Of a stretch of DNA of 64,000 nucleotides, positions 1-15,100 are shown one piece after another. The first letter of the stretch is position 1, and every line of letters begins with the position of its first letter. Under the pieces are notes generated by a model that was not told the DNA's origin, did no database searches, and was given only the letters and a program-made list of their open reading frames with translations. The stretch covers positions 15,657,001 through 15,721,000 of the forward strand of contig OZ020305.1 in the NCBI GenBank assembly GCA_963971305.1. Direction: 5' to 3'. The translations under genes were made by a program, and so were the position numbers. The stretch comes from Arcuatula senhousia. Lineage: Eukaryota; Mollusca; Bivalvia; Mytilida; Mytilidae.

Positions 1-12
1 GTTTAATTTCAG

Positions 13-117
13 AATTTAAGCTTGGTGACTTAGTTTTTACAGTGGAGCAGGGCGACATCCTGTCTAAAACTTGTGATGCTATTATCAATGGTTGTAGTGA
101 CGATATGAACCTCACAG
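13..117 (+). CDS. PARP14-like: PARP14-like exon a: start of macro domain
   Basis: The acceptor TTTCAG ends at 12 and the donor GT follows 117. The exon encodes the first strands and loop of a macro domain, with the conserved QGDI motif and then AIINGCSDD. In ADP-ribose-binding macro domains that loop usually reads V-N-A-A-N followed by GGGV. Here the last Asn is replaced and the glycine stretch is reduced, so ligand binding by this copy is uncertain. It ends in phase 1. Confidence 0.85.
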
Positions 118-3100
118 GTTTGTTATATGATATTTTTATAATTAAGTGGTTTAGTGTTTAAATGAATCAAGTCAGAATTTAACACTCAGTTTATTCTAAT
201 GTTAGGTTTGATTATTATACCCTCTGCAAACAAAGTTTTGGGGGCTATATAGAAATCACCCATCTGTTTGTCCGTCTGTCCACATACCTCGTCAGGGCAA
301 TTCCTCCTACTCTGCTTAATGGATTTGATGAATCTTTATATGAAGGAAGTACATGTATATCATATGGAGATGTGCATGAATAATTTGCATTACTGTCAGA
401 TATCATTCTGGGGAGAAAATTAGACTTAGAAATTTAAGATAAAGTGTTCAATGGGAGACCTCTTAAGCACACCTCCTCCTAAACGGCTCAATGGATTTTG
501 ATGAAACTTAACTTGAAGGAAGTACATCATACTTGAGATGTGCATAAAGAAATCTCACTCTGCTTGAAAATCATTCAGGGGAGATAATAGGACTTTTGGT
601 TTATTTGGCAGTATAGAGTCCAAAATGAAGAGGGGGTATCCTTTAGTTAGCTGGCTCACAATATTCCATGGTTACAGTATTTTCACAGACTCTTGATAAT
701 TTGTATGTTGTTTATTCTTGTAGTACTGTGTGGAATAAAGTGATTTTATTATTATAACTCATTTATTTCTGGTTTACCAAATAATGTTATAATTTAAAGA
801 TATTTTCAACTAAGAATTGAAAGTTTGTATTTTGATGTTTCATTGGCGTGTAAAACCATTGACCGTAGCACATTTTTAATGACGCACACTAAAAATGTGC
901 TGCCACGATCAACAGTTTTACTCGCCTTTGAAACATCAAAATACAAACATTCAATTCTTATAATTACATATTTAGCTCACTTTGACCAAAAGTCCATGTG
1001 AGCTATTGCAATCACTTGGCATCCGTCGTTGTCGTCATTAACTTTTCTTCAATCTTCTTCTCCTCTGAAACAGCTGCACTGATTCAAACCAAATTTGGTC
1101 TGGTGGTACTTAAGGATATTCCCCACAGAACTGATGTGGGGATTTTTGATTCAACAAAAAAAAAATGGCCGCCATTGCTAAAAACTGACCAGGGGGGTCA
1201 GACTACTGTTTTTATACCCCCCGCAAACAAAGTTTGGGGGGGTATATAGGAAACACCCTGTCTGTCTGTCTGTCCGTCTGTCCGTCCGTCCGTCTGTCCA
1301 CATTACTTGTAAGCGCTTCTCCTCCTAAACCGCTTGAAGGATTTTGCTGAAACTTAATATGAAGGAAGTACATCATATGTTGATGTGCATGAAGAATTTT
1401 CATCGCACTCTGACATCATTCAGGGAAGATAATATGACTTAGACTTTCTAAATGCATTATTCAATGGGAGACCCCGTAAGCGCAACTCCTCCTAAACCAC
1501 TTGATGGATTTTGATGAAACTTTACATGAAGGAAGTACATCATATGTAGATGTGCATGAGGAATTTGTATCACTCTTCATTATCATTCAGGGGAGATAAC
1601 TGGACTTGAGATTTAAGTCCAATATGAAGCGTGGGGTATCCTTTTGTGAGCTCGCTTACAGTATTACTTGTTGGCTTGAAAATCAAAAAGTGTAAGAGAT
1701 TGATGAAATCTGATGCCACGCTGCTGCTTTAGCATCAAAAGTTCTACAAAAGTCTCCATTTGGTCCAAGTTGTCAAATGACCCCTTATAGGGGTTACAGC
1801 CCCTTAAAGGTGATAAATAGCATTTTTTTTTCATGTTTTTGCCCTATGGTACGAATACTACTGCAGATAAAGAAAGGATGTTGCTTGCTTAAATGTTCAG
1901 CTCATTTAGCTCTATAAAAGTCTCCATAGGGTTGAAGTTGTCAGATGACCCCTTATAGAGGTTACGGCCCCTAAAATAACGATTTTTCATGCTTTTGGCC
2001 TATGGAATGAAAATATTGCAGATAGAGAGAAGCTGTTGCATGCTTAAATGTTCAGCTCATTTAGCTCTACAAAAGTCTCCATAGGGTCCAAGTCGTCAGA
2101 CAACTCCTTTTAGGGGTTATGGGCCCTAAAATATTGTTTTTTTCCTGTTTTTGGCCTTGGGAATGAAAACTATAGCAAACAGCTCTACAAAAGTCTCCAT
2201 AGGGATGAAGTTTTCAGATGACCTCTTATAGGGGTTATGGACCCTCAAATAACATTTTTTTATATTTTGGGCCTACAGAATGAAAACTAAAATAGAAAGA
2301 GAAAAGCTGTTGCTTGCTTAAATGTTCAGATCATTTTGGGCCTACAGAATGAAAACTAAAATAGATAGAGAAAAGCTGTTGCTTGCTTAAATGTTCAGAT
2401 CATTTTGGGCCTACAGAATGAAAACTAAAATAGATAGAGAAAAGCTGTTGCTTGCTTAAATGTTCAGATCATTTAACTCTACAAAAGTCTTTATAGGGGC
2501 GATATCAAGACCAGGTGAGTGATTCAGGCTCCTGGGAGCCTCTTGTAAAGGTTTTTTTATTTCTTTTTGATTTAAAATTTGTTTTATGGTGCATGTTTGT
2601 TTTTTTTTTCTTTTTGCGTATAAATATGCATTTGTAAGATCATGCCCTAATTTGGGTCATGTGATGCAAGTGACATTTCATCGACATATGAAAGACGATT
2701 AAATCGGGTATTTAACCAATAGAATTACTGCATTGTAATTGTATGCAAGGTAAATGTAATTATATGTGAATTAAGCAAATAGTATCTTATACAATTTTTA
2801 AAGGTGCTGTGTCCAATGCAATAAAGAAGAAATGTAACGCTAAACAGTTAGAAGCAGAATGTGCAAAGAAAAGTAAGTTAAACCTATTTAAATCAAACCT
2901 TAAACAAGTTGTAACCCATATTAATCAAATTAGTTTTCTTTTGATTTCAATGCATATTTAACCTGTATAAAGTGAACACCTGTCTATACCAAATTATTTC
3001 TTTAACAAGGTTCAGTTTTGACTGTATTTATACCCCCCTTGAAAAGTGGGGGGTATGTAATGATAGGGGTGTCCTTCCGTGTGTCTGTCTGTCCTTCTGT

Positions 3101-6100
3101 TACACCTCAGGGTAACCATCTCTTATCCGCAACTCCTCCTATACCCCTCAATGGATTTTTATGAAACTTTCATACAATCTTTGTGACATAATGAAGATGT
3201 GCACTTCTTACTTCAAAATTTGATAAAAATGATTTTGGGGGTTTCCCATGGCAAAACATGGACTTTAGCTGTTCGACTATAAGGGGGTACCCATCTCTTA
3301 TCCGCAACTCTTCCTAAATTCATGAAGCTTTCATACAATCTTTGTCCAATTGGAACCAAACTTGTTATTGTTGTTTATTAGCATTAGGTGTATAGAACTA
3401 AGGTGGGGTTTTTTAATTGGTTGTAAAACATGGCTGATGTGGCTAAAATAGAACATTTGGGTAAACTGCATTTTTTGCTTATAACTCAAAAAGGGTGACA
3501 GATTTTTAAATTTTGATTGAGAACAAAAGTGATCAGCACCTTAAGATCCACCAGATCTGAAATTTTGAAGATTATCCAACTACCAATGAATGAGTTATTG
3601 CCCTTTTATTTTAATTTTTTATGAATTTTGCAGTAACAAAAATGTTTTAAGCTCAATCTTAAAATCTATATGAGATATTTAAGAAATGTGAATTGCATAT
3701 TGTTAAGCACATTATGATGTACAAAATATGAAATAAGGTCGAATTAAAAAATTGCCAAAAATTCATCAAATCATATGATTTCCAGGCAAGTTTTCTCCAA
3801 GCTGCTGAATATTATGACCCTAGTTTTTGTTATTTCTTAAATTACAACATTTCAAAATATATTTGGCATTAATTTCATAAATTTTACACCGACTTGAAAA
3901 TTTGGGCCAATTTTGGTTCTAACCAAATCTACTCCTTTATACCTTTAATATCTTGGACAAGTTTGAAATTTAGTTCTGGTTAACAATTTTTGTGAGAGTT
4001 ATAGCCCTTTGGTCATAAGCGGAGGACCCAAAACTACCTTTTTTTCTGGCTCTAAGTCTTGAACATTTTTTAAACAAAATTGTATTAATGTTTAAGCTGT
4101 TATATTATACAATGTATCATTTCGTTACTTTCTTGATTTAAATAATGTACTCTTTATATTATAGAGGACGACATGAAGCAGTATTATGTGGTATCAACCT
4201 CGTCCTGTGGCCTCACCAACTGTAAACACATCATACATGTTGCTACTAAAAATAGTGCCCATGGATGGAAAAAGGTCATTAAATCAGCACTGAAGAAGGC
4301 TGAGAGGAAACAGTTCCAAAGTATTGCTTTTCCTGCTATAGGAACTGGTAATTTTACTTTTATTGACTGGAGCAGATTTATAGAGATGGATTTTTTATAG
4401 TGACTATGTTTTAGCTCTTGATATTAATACATCTTATATACTTGATATATTTATGATATTGTAAGTAAGGATAAATGACAATAGCATTTTCCCCGGGGGG
4501 TAACTTCCTATTCAAAGGTGTATGTGGATGTGCCAAAAATATGGGTAGGTTTTTTTTCGGAAAATTTATATAAAAATGGGTTTAGATTTAAGACAATTTT
4601 ATATAAAAATGGGTATGCTTTTTGATTTTCATTGAAAAAAATCTGGTCTATATAAGTATGGGTCATGTTTTGTCAATTTTTATATAAATATGCCGCATAA
4701 AATTTCTAAATCAGCAATAAGGTTTGAGAAATAATTTTTCATCCCTAATTATATTTGGTAATAATTTAATTTGGTATGTAACGCTCAATTTGATGGGTTG
4801 GACCAACCCATGTTATTATGTCGCCTGCAACGTGTTGCAGAAGCGACATATAGGGGTTACTTTGGCACTATCCGTCGTCTTGCGTCGTCCTGCGTCGTCG
4901 TCCTGCGTCGTCCTGCGGCGTCACAAAAAGCGTCACAAAAATTTCCGTCGCAGTTTTCCAGGCAACTACATGCCACAGCCTCTTGATATTTGGTATGTAG
5001 CTTCATTGCGTAGTACTGTAAGGTGTTAAGCAATTTTATGCCCGAAAAATAACTACTTCCTGTTTGACGAATACTTAATGTTTTATATATAATGGACATA
5101 GATGCCAAATTTTCGTCGCAGTTTTCCAGGCAACTACATGCCACAGCCTCTTGATATTTGGTATGTAGCTTTATTGCATAGTACTATAAGGTGTAAAGCG
5201 ATTTTATGCCCGAAAAATAACTACTTCCTGTTTGACGAATACTTAATGTTTTATATATAATGGACATAGATGCCAAATTTTCGTCGCAGTTTTCCAGGCA
5301 ACTACATGCCACAGCCTCTTGATATTTGGTATGTAGCTTTATTGCATAGTACTATAAGGTGTAAAGCAATTTTATGCCCGAAAAATAACTACTTCCTGTT
5401 TGACAAATACTTAATGTTTTATATATAATGGACATAGATGCCAATTTTTCGTCGCAGTTTTCCAGGCAACTACATGCCACAGCCTCTTGATATTTGGTAT
5501 GTAGCTTCATTGCATAGTACTATGAGGTGTAAAGCGATTTTATGCCCGAAAAATAACGACTTCCTGTTTGACGAATACTTAACGTTTTATATATAATGGA
5601 CATCGATGCCAAATTTTCGTCGCAGTTTTCCAGGCAACTACATGCCACAGCCTCTTGATATTTGGTATGTAGCTTCATTGCATAGTACTATGAGGTGTAA
5701 AGCGATTTTATGCCCGAAAAATAACGACTTCCTGTTTGACGAATACTTAACGTTTTATATATAATGGACATCGATGCCAAATTTTCGTCGCAGTTTTCCA
5801 GGCAACTACATGCCACAGCCTCTTGATATTTGGTATGTAGCTTCATTGCATAGTACTTTAAGGTGTGAGGAGATTTAATGCCCGAAAATTAACTGCTTCC
5901 TGTTTGGCGAACAAATATAGACACGCAGGCGACATATGCCTTCCGGGGAAGGCTCCATCTAGTTTTGTATAATATGGTTTGGTCTTGTGACGTCACTAAC
6001 ATCTTCATCCGCCACGGCATTTTCGAAATAGTCCCTATGATTTTATGTTGTTGAATATTTGATAGTTGATATAAATCTTACGGAATTAAATTATAAGGAA

Positions 6101-9100
6101 TGACTTTAATAGATGGTCATTTTATAGGGATATAAAATGGGTAGGGTCGTTTTACGCTCTACATAAAGCGCTTCGCGCTTTATTAAGCGTAAAACGACCC
6201 TACCCATTTTATACCCGTATAAAATGACCAACTATTAAAGTCATTCCTTAAACAAATAAGAGCTATAATATATAAATATTTAATGAATCATATGAAATAT
6301 GAAATGTATCTTTTCGGTTTACTGAGTATAAATATGGGTAATAGAAAATGTTGAATTTATATAGAAATGGTCACAATTTTTTTTTTTTTTTTTTTTATAA
6401 ATATGGGTATGAAAATTGAAAATTTTATATAAAAATTCAAATCGACCCGGGGTATTTTCATATTTTCATGTTTAAATCATGAAGTCATGCAATTTTTTCC
6501 AAGTATCTCCATTCAATTAGAATTATATGAAGTTTACTTTTGATATATTACAACATCGAGCTAATGATCTGTACATATGCTGCCACATCCTGATGAACTA
6601 CATTACATGAGTTTTAAAAAAGCAGGTTATAAAAATGTATATTTCAATTAAAGCTGATTTAGATTTCAGTTTTCTTGAATTGAATTTAAAAACTAAAAAA
6701 CATACATTTACATAGGTGATAAAGAAACTAAAGGTATTACTTTCTGTTATACAAAATCAATCTTAGATATGCTTTAGTCCTATGCAATGCCAGATAATAA
6801 TCTTTTCAAGCTTACTTTATATTATATTCTTAATTTGTCTGACACTCCAATTGATTCAAGAATGCTTAGGAGTCAAAGTCAAAATGCTCTAATAAATTCG
6901 CTAAAGCATGCTTCAAGACACTGAACAGTCCTATTTCCTCTACATTTATGTGAAAATATAGCCTACAACGCCCACCCCTCTCTCACAATTGTTTTCTTAA
7001 AGTGGTTAACTACTGTGTAAACTTTTTTAGACAATAGATGATGGTAAAATAAAGATTACAATATTGAGAGTGTATTCTATTAATATTTAACCTGAATTCC
7101 GTGCTCCTATTTGACATGATGTTGTATTTTGACCTTATTATAATGACTTTATATCTAGAAAGGGTGCCTCTCTAAAATTTTATCTTTTTTGCTGCTGGAA
7201 GAACATTGATTTTAAGATTTGAGTTATGTGAACAAAAAATATTCTCTATTCTTACCCATAGCTTTTCAATTTTGTCTTCTTTTTTTAATAATTTTTCTAT
7301 TCTGTAAGTACTACTTGATAAAATGTATGGGATTTTTTTTTTCAGATCGGGATTATATTAATGAATTTAATATCCTACAGATTTGATAAATGGGAAAAAA
7401 AAAATTACTAGTATTGACAATATTTAAAACTAATTTTTTTAAAGCTGTAAAAACTAAAGAAAATAAATCAAATTACTTATAAAAATATTTTTACAATAAT
7501 GTTAAAATATTTTTACAATAATGTTAAAAGAAATTGAAAGAAGTGATGTTGTAGTTGTCGTCGTCTGTAGACACTTTGGTTTCCGTGGAATAACTTTAGT
7601 TGTAGTGAACCAATTGTTATAAAATTTTGACATAGTGTTTGTAACCACTAAAGGAAGGTTGGTAAAGAATTTGGGGTTTCTGGCCCTTACTGTACCAGAG
7701 AAAAGGGCCAAAAGGGGCTAAAACAGGTGTATTGACAAAACTGCTATATAACGTTAATTTTTCATCCAACATGTTGTGGTGGTATCGGCGCAGCTTTTTA
7801 TTTATTTTTATAAGACTACAAAAAATTTGCAGATGTATTACCGTATGATGTGCTTTTTTGGCGGAAGCTAAATTTTGCTGATTTCTTAAAAAAATGATGG
7901 ATCTTTTTTATGCGGAATTCAATTTTAGTGATTACTTTTATTTGAGTATACATGTACAATTTACATATACTATTTACTATATTATTATTGCAGGTAGATT
8001 TTTATGTGAGTTGCCAAGTACTGCAAAAAAAGCAAAAATTAGATACCCGCGAAAAAAAAAAACTTATTCTGTATGGTATGAGGCTGTTGTCGTCATCTTA
8101 GTTGTCTGTTAACTTTATTTTACATTTCTTATATTCCTTAGGAGGGAACAGTTCCATTGATGAACAAATGGGGACCACAATAATGGAGGCATTGATAGAG
8201 TTTGCTAGGGAACGTAACTCCGCCCATTTACAGCATGTCTATCTTGTTATTTTCCAAGAGAAGATGGTCAAAAATATGTTGAAAGGTGTACGAGCTGGAG
8301 GTCAATCTTCAGGACATAAAGGTCAGTATCAGAATACTCCCTGAAAACTAAGTTTGTGGTGTATAAGAATCACCCTGTCTTTCTGTCTGCCAACATATCT
8401 GGTGAGTACAATTCCTCCTAAACCTCTTGATGGATTAAAATGAATACAAGGAAGGAAGTACATTAAATAAGTTTTATTGCTCTCAAATATCAATATCATT
8501 TATTTGAGATCATTGGACTAGAAATAAGGATTTAGAACAAGATATTTCTGTTTTTGAGACTTTGGTCAGATTTTTATTGGTATTTTCATCTTGGCCAATT
8601 TAATCCCCTCTTTGAAAAGTGGGGGGCATATAGTAATGGTGGTGTCTGTCTGTCCATCCTTCCGTTACACAGGTATGAATCTCTTATCTGCAAATCCTCC
8701 CTAACGCTCAATGGATTTTCATGAAACTTTCACACATTTTTTTTTATATAATGTAGATGTGCACCTACTTTTTAGCTCACCTAGACCGAAGGTCCATGTG
8801 AGCTATTGCCATCACTTGGCGTCCGTTGTCGTCCGTCGTCGTCGTTAACTTTTCTTTGAAAATCTTCTCCTCTGAAACCACTAAAGGGATTGCTTTGAAA
8901 CTTTGCACACTTCATCTATGAGATGTCCTCTACCAAGATTGCACAAATGGTGACCACCGTCCAAACAACATGGCCACCGTTACTAAAAATAGACCAGGGG
9001 GGTCAGACTACTGTTTTTGGCTTGTAAATCAAAAAGTATAAGAGATATATGAAATCTGATGCACATTAATGCTTCAGCATCAAAAGCTCTACAAAAGTCT

Positions 9101-12100
9101 CCACTGAGTCGAAGTTGTCAGATGACCCCTTATAGGAGTTACGGCCCCTTAAAGGTGAAAAATAGCATTTTTTCATGTTTTTGGCTTATAAAAGGAAAAC
9201 TAATACAGATAGAGAAAAGCTGTTGCTTGCTTAAATGTTCAGCTCAATTAGCTCTACAAAAGTCTCCATAAGGTCGAAGTTGTCAGATGACCCCTTATAG
9301 GGGTTACAGCCCCTTAAAGGTGAAAAATAGTGTTTTTGGCCAATAGAATGAAAACTATTGCAGATAGAGAAAAGCTTTTGCTTGCTTAAATGTTCAGCTC
9401 AATAAGCTCTACAAAAGTCTCCATAAGGTCCAGGTTGTCAGATGACCCCTTATAGGGGTTACAGCCCTTTAAAGGTGAAAAATAGTGTTTTTGGCCAATA
9501 GAATGAAAACTATTGCAGATAGAGAAAAGCTTTTGCTTGCTTAAATGTTCATCTCAATTAGCTCTACAAAAGTCTCCATAAGGTCAAAGTTGTCAGATGA
9601 CCCCTTATAGGGATTGCAGCCCCTTAAAGGCAAAAAATAGTGTTTTTGGCCTGTAGAATGAAAACTATTGCAGATAGAGAAAAGCTGTTGCTTGCTTAAA
9701 TGTTCAGCTCAATTAGCTCTACAGAATGAAAACTATTGCAGATAGAGAAAAGCTGTTGCTTGCTTAAATGTTCAGCTCAATTAGCTCTATAAAAGTCTTT
9801 AAAGGGTCGAAGTTGTCTGATGACCTTTTATAGGGGTTACAGCCCCATAAAGGCGAAAAATAGTGTTTTTGGCCTGTAGAATGAAAACTATTGCAGATAG
9901 AGAAAAACTGTTGCTAGTTTATATGTTCAGCTCATTTAGCTCAACAAAAGCATTCATTGGCTTATATAATGAAAACTATAGCAGAAAAAGAAAATTGGTT
10001 GCTTGCTTTAAATGTTCAGTTCATTAAGCTCTCAACAAAGGTCTCTATAGATTTTGGCCTACAGAATGAAAACTATTGCTGAAAGAGAAAAAGCTGTTGT
10101 TTGCTTAAATGTTCAGCTTATTTAGCTTAACAAAGTTCTTCATAGGGTTGACATCAAGACCAGGTGAGCGATTCAGGCTCCTGCGAGCCTCTTGTTCTAA
10201 TTTAATGATACTGTAAAATGAAATAATTTGTATATAAGTATTAGAATGTATAGTAAAACCATGTATTTTCTTTGTAGCTAAACCAGTAGTGGTAACATCA
10301 GATGAGAAAAAAAAGTCATCAGTTTCTTTTACGATCTTCTATCTAAAGGGGAATAATTTTATCAAAGCTAAAAAATTACTTGAAAAAGCCATCGAAGATA
10401 AATATACACCAGAAAAAATCCATGATAATGTCTTAACAGAGTGTGGGACTGCTGAGGTATATTTAAGATATAGTATTAACTTCCTTGGGGTGGGACTAAC
10501 ATAGCAGAGCCTCTTCCTAAGACATAATGGTCATTCAGTGACTTGTCCCAAGGATTTACTTACTTTTCACGGAAAAAAAAATGTTGGGTCAAACATAAGT
10601 CTTCCTTGAAAACTATACAACAATTCTAGAAGTGTAAACATTTGCATTGGTATTGTAGTTTTTTTGTTTGTTTTTATGTCCTTTAACTGTTGATTTGAAT
10701 GTCATTGGAATAGGCTTTTAAACTTTAAAGCTCACCTCATGAAAGAGAGGGGGGTTTATGTGATACCCCAAGCATCAACTTCAGCTTCCACATCCACTAA
10801 CAGAAGAATGGTTAAGGTCCACACCCAATTACTGACAGGTGCCACATCAACCATATTGGTATGATAGATGCACCTAGTGATGCTTAGCAAAATACATGCT
10901 TCGAATGCTGGCTGTGGCCTAAATTTTCTTTATGAAAGGCCACCTACAGAAGAATGGTTAAAGTCCATTCCTGCTTACTGACAGGTACCACATCAACCAT
11001 ATTGGTATGATAGATGCACCTAGTGATGCTTAGCAAAATACATGCTTCGAATGCTGGCTGTGGCCTACATTTTCTTTATGAAAGGCCACCTACAGAAGAA
11101 TGGTTAAAGTCCATTCCTGTTTACTGACAGGTACCACATCAACCATATTGGTTACTTATGCTTATATTTTGAAAGAAAAAGTTGTTTAAAAGGCTTATTC
11201 TGTAAGATAAACTAGGAAAATATGCTCTAATGAATGTCAATTCCCAAACATTTTTGTGGTTAAATATTCCTTATATTTTATAGCTCACCTCAACCAAAGG
11301 TCCATTTGCAGTGCTGTCAAGTCTCACGGATTTTGCGTGAGAATCATGCATTTTGATCTCAATTTGTTGGAAAATTCCTTTGATCTTTGTTTTTTCCCTT
11401 TGATCTTTGTTTTTTTTTTTACCAAATGTCACGCATTTTCGTGATGAAAACTTGGCAGCACTGCATGTGAGCTATTGCCATCACTTTGCATCTGTTGTTG
11501 TCTGTTAACAATTTTATAAAAATGTTCACTCCTAAACCTATGAACAGAAATTAATGAAACCTGGTATAATTAATTATTAGGTGTTCCTGAACAAAAGAAT
11601 GCTTCAATTTTTGATACATGTGTATTAAAAAACATGGCAGTTGTTGCTTAATATAGACAAGGGGGCGTGGCGTCAGACTTCTGGTTTTAGTTTGTAAATA
11701 AAAAAAAAGTATAAGAGGTAGGGAAAATCTAATGCAACTTCAACATCAAAATCTTTACTTTTGTGTCTCTTTTGGCTCAAATAGCTCATTAAAGAGATCC
11801 TTATAGCTTAAAGACCAAGTGAGCAGTGACTCTTTGGAGCCTTTTGTTTCACAGATTGAGTTTCTGAAGTCTATTGGAGATGGTTACCCAATCGAAATGA
11901 GCATAGACATATCTAGAGGTGATGTTATACTTGAAGGGCTGATTGATGAAGTCATGGCTGCCAAGCAGGAGGTTTATGATGCTCTGAGGAAGTTTGCTCA
12001 TGCCAGACATTGTAAGGCAGAGGCAGAAATTATACAAGATCAAGTCCAGTGGTTCTTTAAGGTAAAACATCTTTTTTGCACCACATGGAACAAAGTTGCA

Positions 12101-15100
12101 TGATTTTCTTCGAAGTACATAAAAAGAAAAGGTCTCAATTGAATTGTAAAATTTTGCTTCAGTTAATGTCTTGATTAGAAAGTGTTAGATAATTTATTAA
12201 AGGATATGGAGTAAATAAACATGAGACTACAAACATATGTTGACTGCAATTTTTGATTGATTTGTTTAACCATTAGCAAAGCAACGTTTTAGACATGCTT
12301 ATGACAATAAAATGGAGTTGTGGTTATCCCATACAGATAATAAAAAAAATTCTCACATTTTGATGATTATATGCATAAAATATCCCACTGAAGAAAAAAA
12401 GACTAATATTGTGTTTCTTCACTTGCACTCAAACTTAGAAATGAACAATATGACCTACTGTTTATCAATTAAAAGATTAATTTGGTGATGTAGATTGAGC
12501 CCATAACTCAATAATGATGTGCATTTCTACTCAAATAAAGGATACAAAATATTTACAGGGCAGATATTTTGCCACCTCCTTTTGAGCTGAATAAAATGTA
12601 ATAACTTGCCTATTTTTTGTAGGATATTGGAAATACAGGTCTACCTGAACTTGTTGCTTACCCTGTCTTGATAAATATGTACCTAGAAACAGCCTACAAA
12701 GGGGAATCCGGTAGAACTGAGGTGGAATTCAAAGATGATCAGGGAGAAGACTATGTCATTGTACTTAAAGATATGACAGAATGCCTTAAAAAAGACAGAA
12801 GTAACAAGGTTGATATCATTAGAAGAGAAAAATTGAAAGGTATATATGTTACACTTATAACAATGGATAATCTTGAATATGTTTTTTTGTGTGTCTGTTA
12901 AGGATGTTTGCTTCTATCATTGAAAATAAATAGGTTTTTAATTTGGATGTTTGCTCCTCATATTTTGGAATTTTTGTCAGATTTTCGAGATCCTCTGGTT
13001 TTATCCATCTAACATGCTTGACATTTTTTGCCCACGAACCCCCTATTTTCTTTCTTTATTCAAAAATAGGTTCACTGAATATGAAGTTAACAATTTTTGA
13101 AGAAATTCTATTTACTCTGTCATACATTTTAGAAGGTTTAAAGTTGCCAATCATATAGGCAATGTAAGAGTAAATGAAACTCTAAGAGAAAAAATTTTCT
13201 TGCCAAAACTTTAAGTGCTTATAGCATGAAAAAGAGCACATGAACTTCAATTTTTTAGTCCCCTACCGGCAAAAGCCGAAGGGGACTATAGGTTTGCTCT
13301 CTGTCCGTTTGTCACGCCACAGTTCTCCGAACTTTTTTTCTAAATGCTTATAGATAATGAACTGATTTTTAGCTCACCTGGACTGAAGGTCTAGGTGAGC
13401 TATTACCACTTGGCGTCCGTTGTCGTCGTCTTCTGTTAACAATTTTTAAAAAAGTCTCCTCTGAAACTACTGAACAGAATTTTATGAAACTTGGTATGAA
13501 TGATCCTTAAGGTGTCCTGCACCAAACTTGTGTTTTGATTTTTGATCCGCCAAAAAACATGGCCACTGTTACTAAAAATAGACCAGGGGGGTCAGACTAC
13601 CGGTTTCAGCTTGTAAATAAAAAAATATAAGAGATACATGAAATCTGATGTCAACCTACTGCTTCAGCATCAAAAGTTCTACAAAAGTCTCCATTTGATT
13701 GAAGTTGTCCCCTTGTAGGGGTTACAGCCCCTTAAAGGTGAAAAATAGCGTTTTTATACGACCGCAAATTTTTTGCGATTGTATTATGTTATGGCGATGT
13801 CGTTGTCGTTGTCGTCGTCTGTAGACACTTTGGTTTCTGTGCGATAACTTTAGTTGCAGTTAACCAATTGTTATAAAATTTTACAAGATGTTTATAACCA
13901 CTAAAGGAAGGTTGGTATTGCATTTGGGGTTTTTGGCCCCTACCGTTTTAGAAAAAAGGGCCAAAAGGGGCTAAAAGGGGTGTATTGACAAACGTCTGTA
14001 GAATGTTTAATTTTCATCCGATTTTGATCATTCTTTTTAGTGCCATCATTTGGCGTCCGTCGTCGTCGTCCTCTGTCGTTGTCCGTCGTTGTCGTCGTTA
14101 ACTTTTCTTTGAAAACCTTCTCCTCTGAAACGACTGAAGGGATTGCTTTGAAACTTTGCACACTTCATTTATGGGATGTCCTCTACCAAGATTGCACAAA
14201 TGGTGACCGCCATCCAAACAACATGACTGCCGTTACTAAAAATAGACTAGGGGGCTCAGACTACTGTTTTTGGCTTGTAAATCAAAAAGTTTAAGAGATA
14301 GATGAAATCTGAAGCCACGCTGCTGCTTCAGCATCAAAAGCTCTACAAAAGTCTCCATTGAGTCGAAGTTGTCAGATGACCCCTTATGGGGGTTACGTCT
14401 CCTTAAAGATGAAAAATATCATTTTTTTCATGTTTTGATACGACCGCAAAAAAATTGTGGACGTATAATGGTATGATGCTGTCGTCTGCGTCGGCATCGT
14501 TGTAGTCTGCGTTGTCTGTTAACTTTAGTGTTCCCACAATAACTTAAGTTCTAGTTTTCCGATTGCTATGAAATTTGACAATGATGTTCCTTACCATTTA
14601 AAGATGGATGGGATTGATTTTGGGGGTCCCCTATTTTTCGTTTATGAATTAGGGGCCAAAAATGCTACTTTTTATACAACCGCAAAAAATTTGCGGACGT
14701 ATTATGGTATGATGCTGTCGTTGTCGTCGTCGTCGGTGTATGTTAACTTTTTAGTGTTTCCACAATAACTTTAGTTCCAGTTATCCGATTGCTATGAAAC
14801 TTTACAATGATGTTCCTTACCATAAAAGAATGAATGGGATTGATTTTGGGGGTCCCCCCATTTTGGGTTTAGAAATTAGGGGCCAAAAAGGGCCAAAAAT
14901 ACTACTTTTTAGCTCACCTGAAGGGTCAGTCGAGCTATTGTCATCACTTGGCGTCCGTCGTCTGTCGTCCGTAAACTTTTTAAAACGTTAACTCCTCTGA
15001 CACCATAAGTCCAATTGCAACCAAACTTGGTATGGTTCTTTATTAGCATTCGGTGCTTAGAACTGATGTGGGGATTTTTGATTTATCGTAAAACATGGCC

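Larger units (their letters stand above)
4487..6460. mobile_element. CCCCGGGG-terminated element carrying two nested insertions
   Basis: It begins TTTTCCCCGGGGGGTAACTT and ends with an inverted CGACCCGGGGTATTTTC. The body has repeats of TATATAAAAATGGG. An F4 copy (4818-5962) and a hairpin MITE (6094-6250) lie inside. It is related to the element at 40455-41880. From 6461 to about 7540 I see nothing beyond AT-rich sequence. Confidence 0.55.

Noticed and set aside
974..2545. F1 repeats considered as SINEs
   Set aside because: No pol III A/B boxes or tRNA-like head, no poly(A) or LINE-type tail; the ends are palindrome and hairpin.
4724..5144. Overlapping small frames in the F4 element
   Set aside because: They follow the repeat unit and change with copy number; no conserved protein.
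4951..5960. Regular 168-bp repeats considered as a CRISPR-like array
   Set aside because: The whole unit repeats with no variable spacers, in a eukaryotic intron, inside a transposon-like element.
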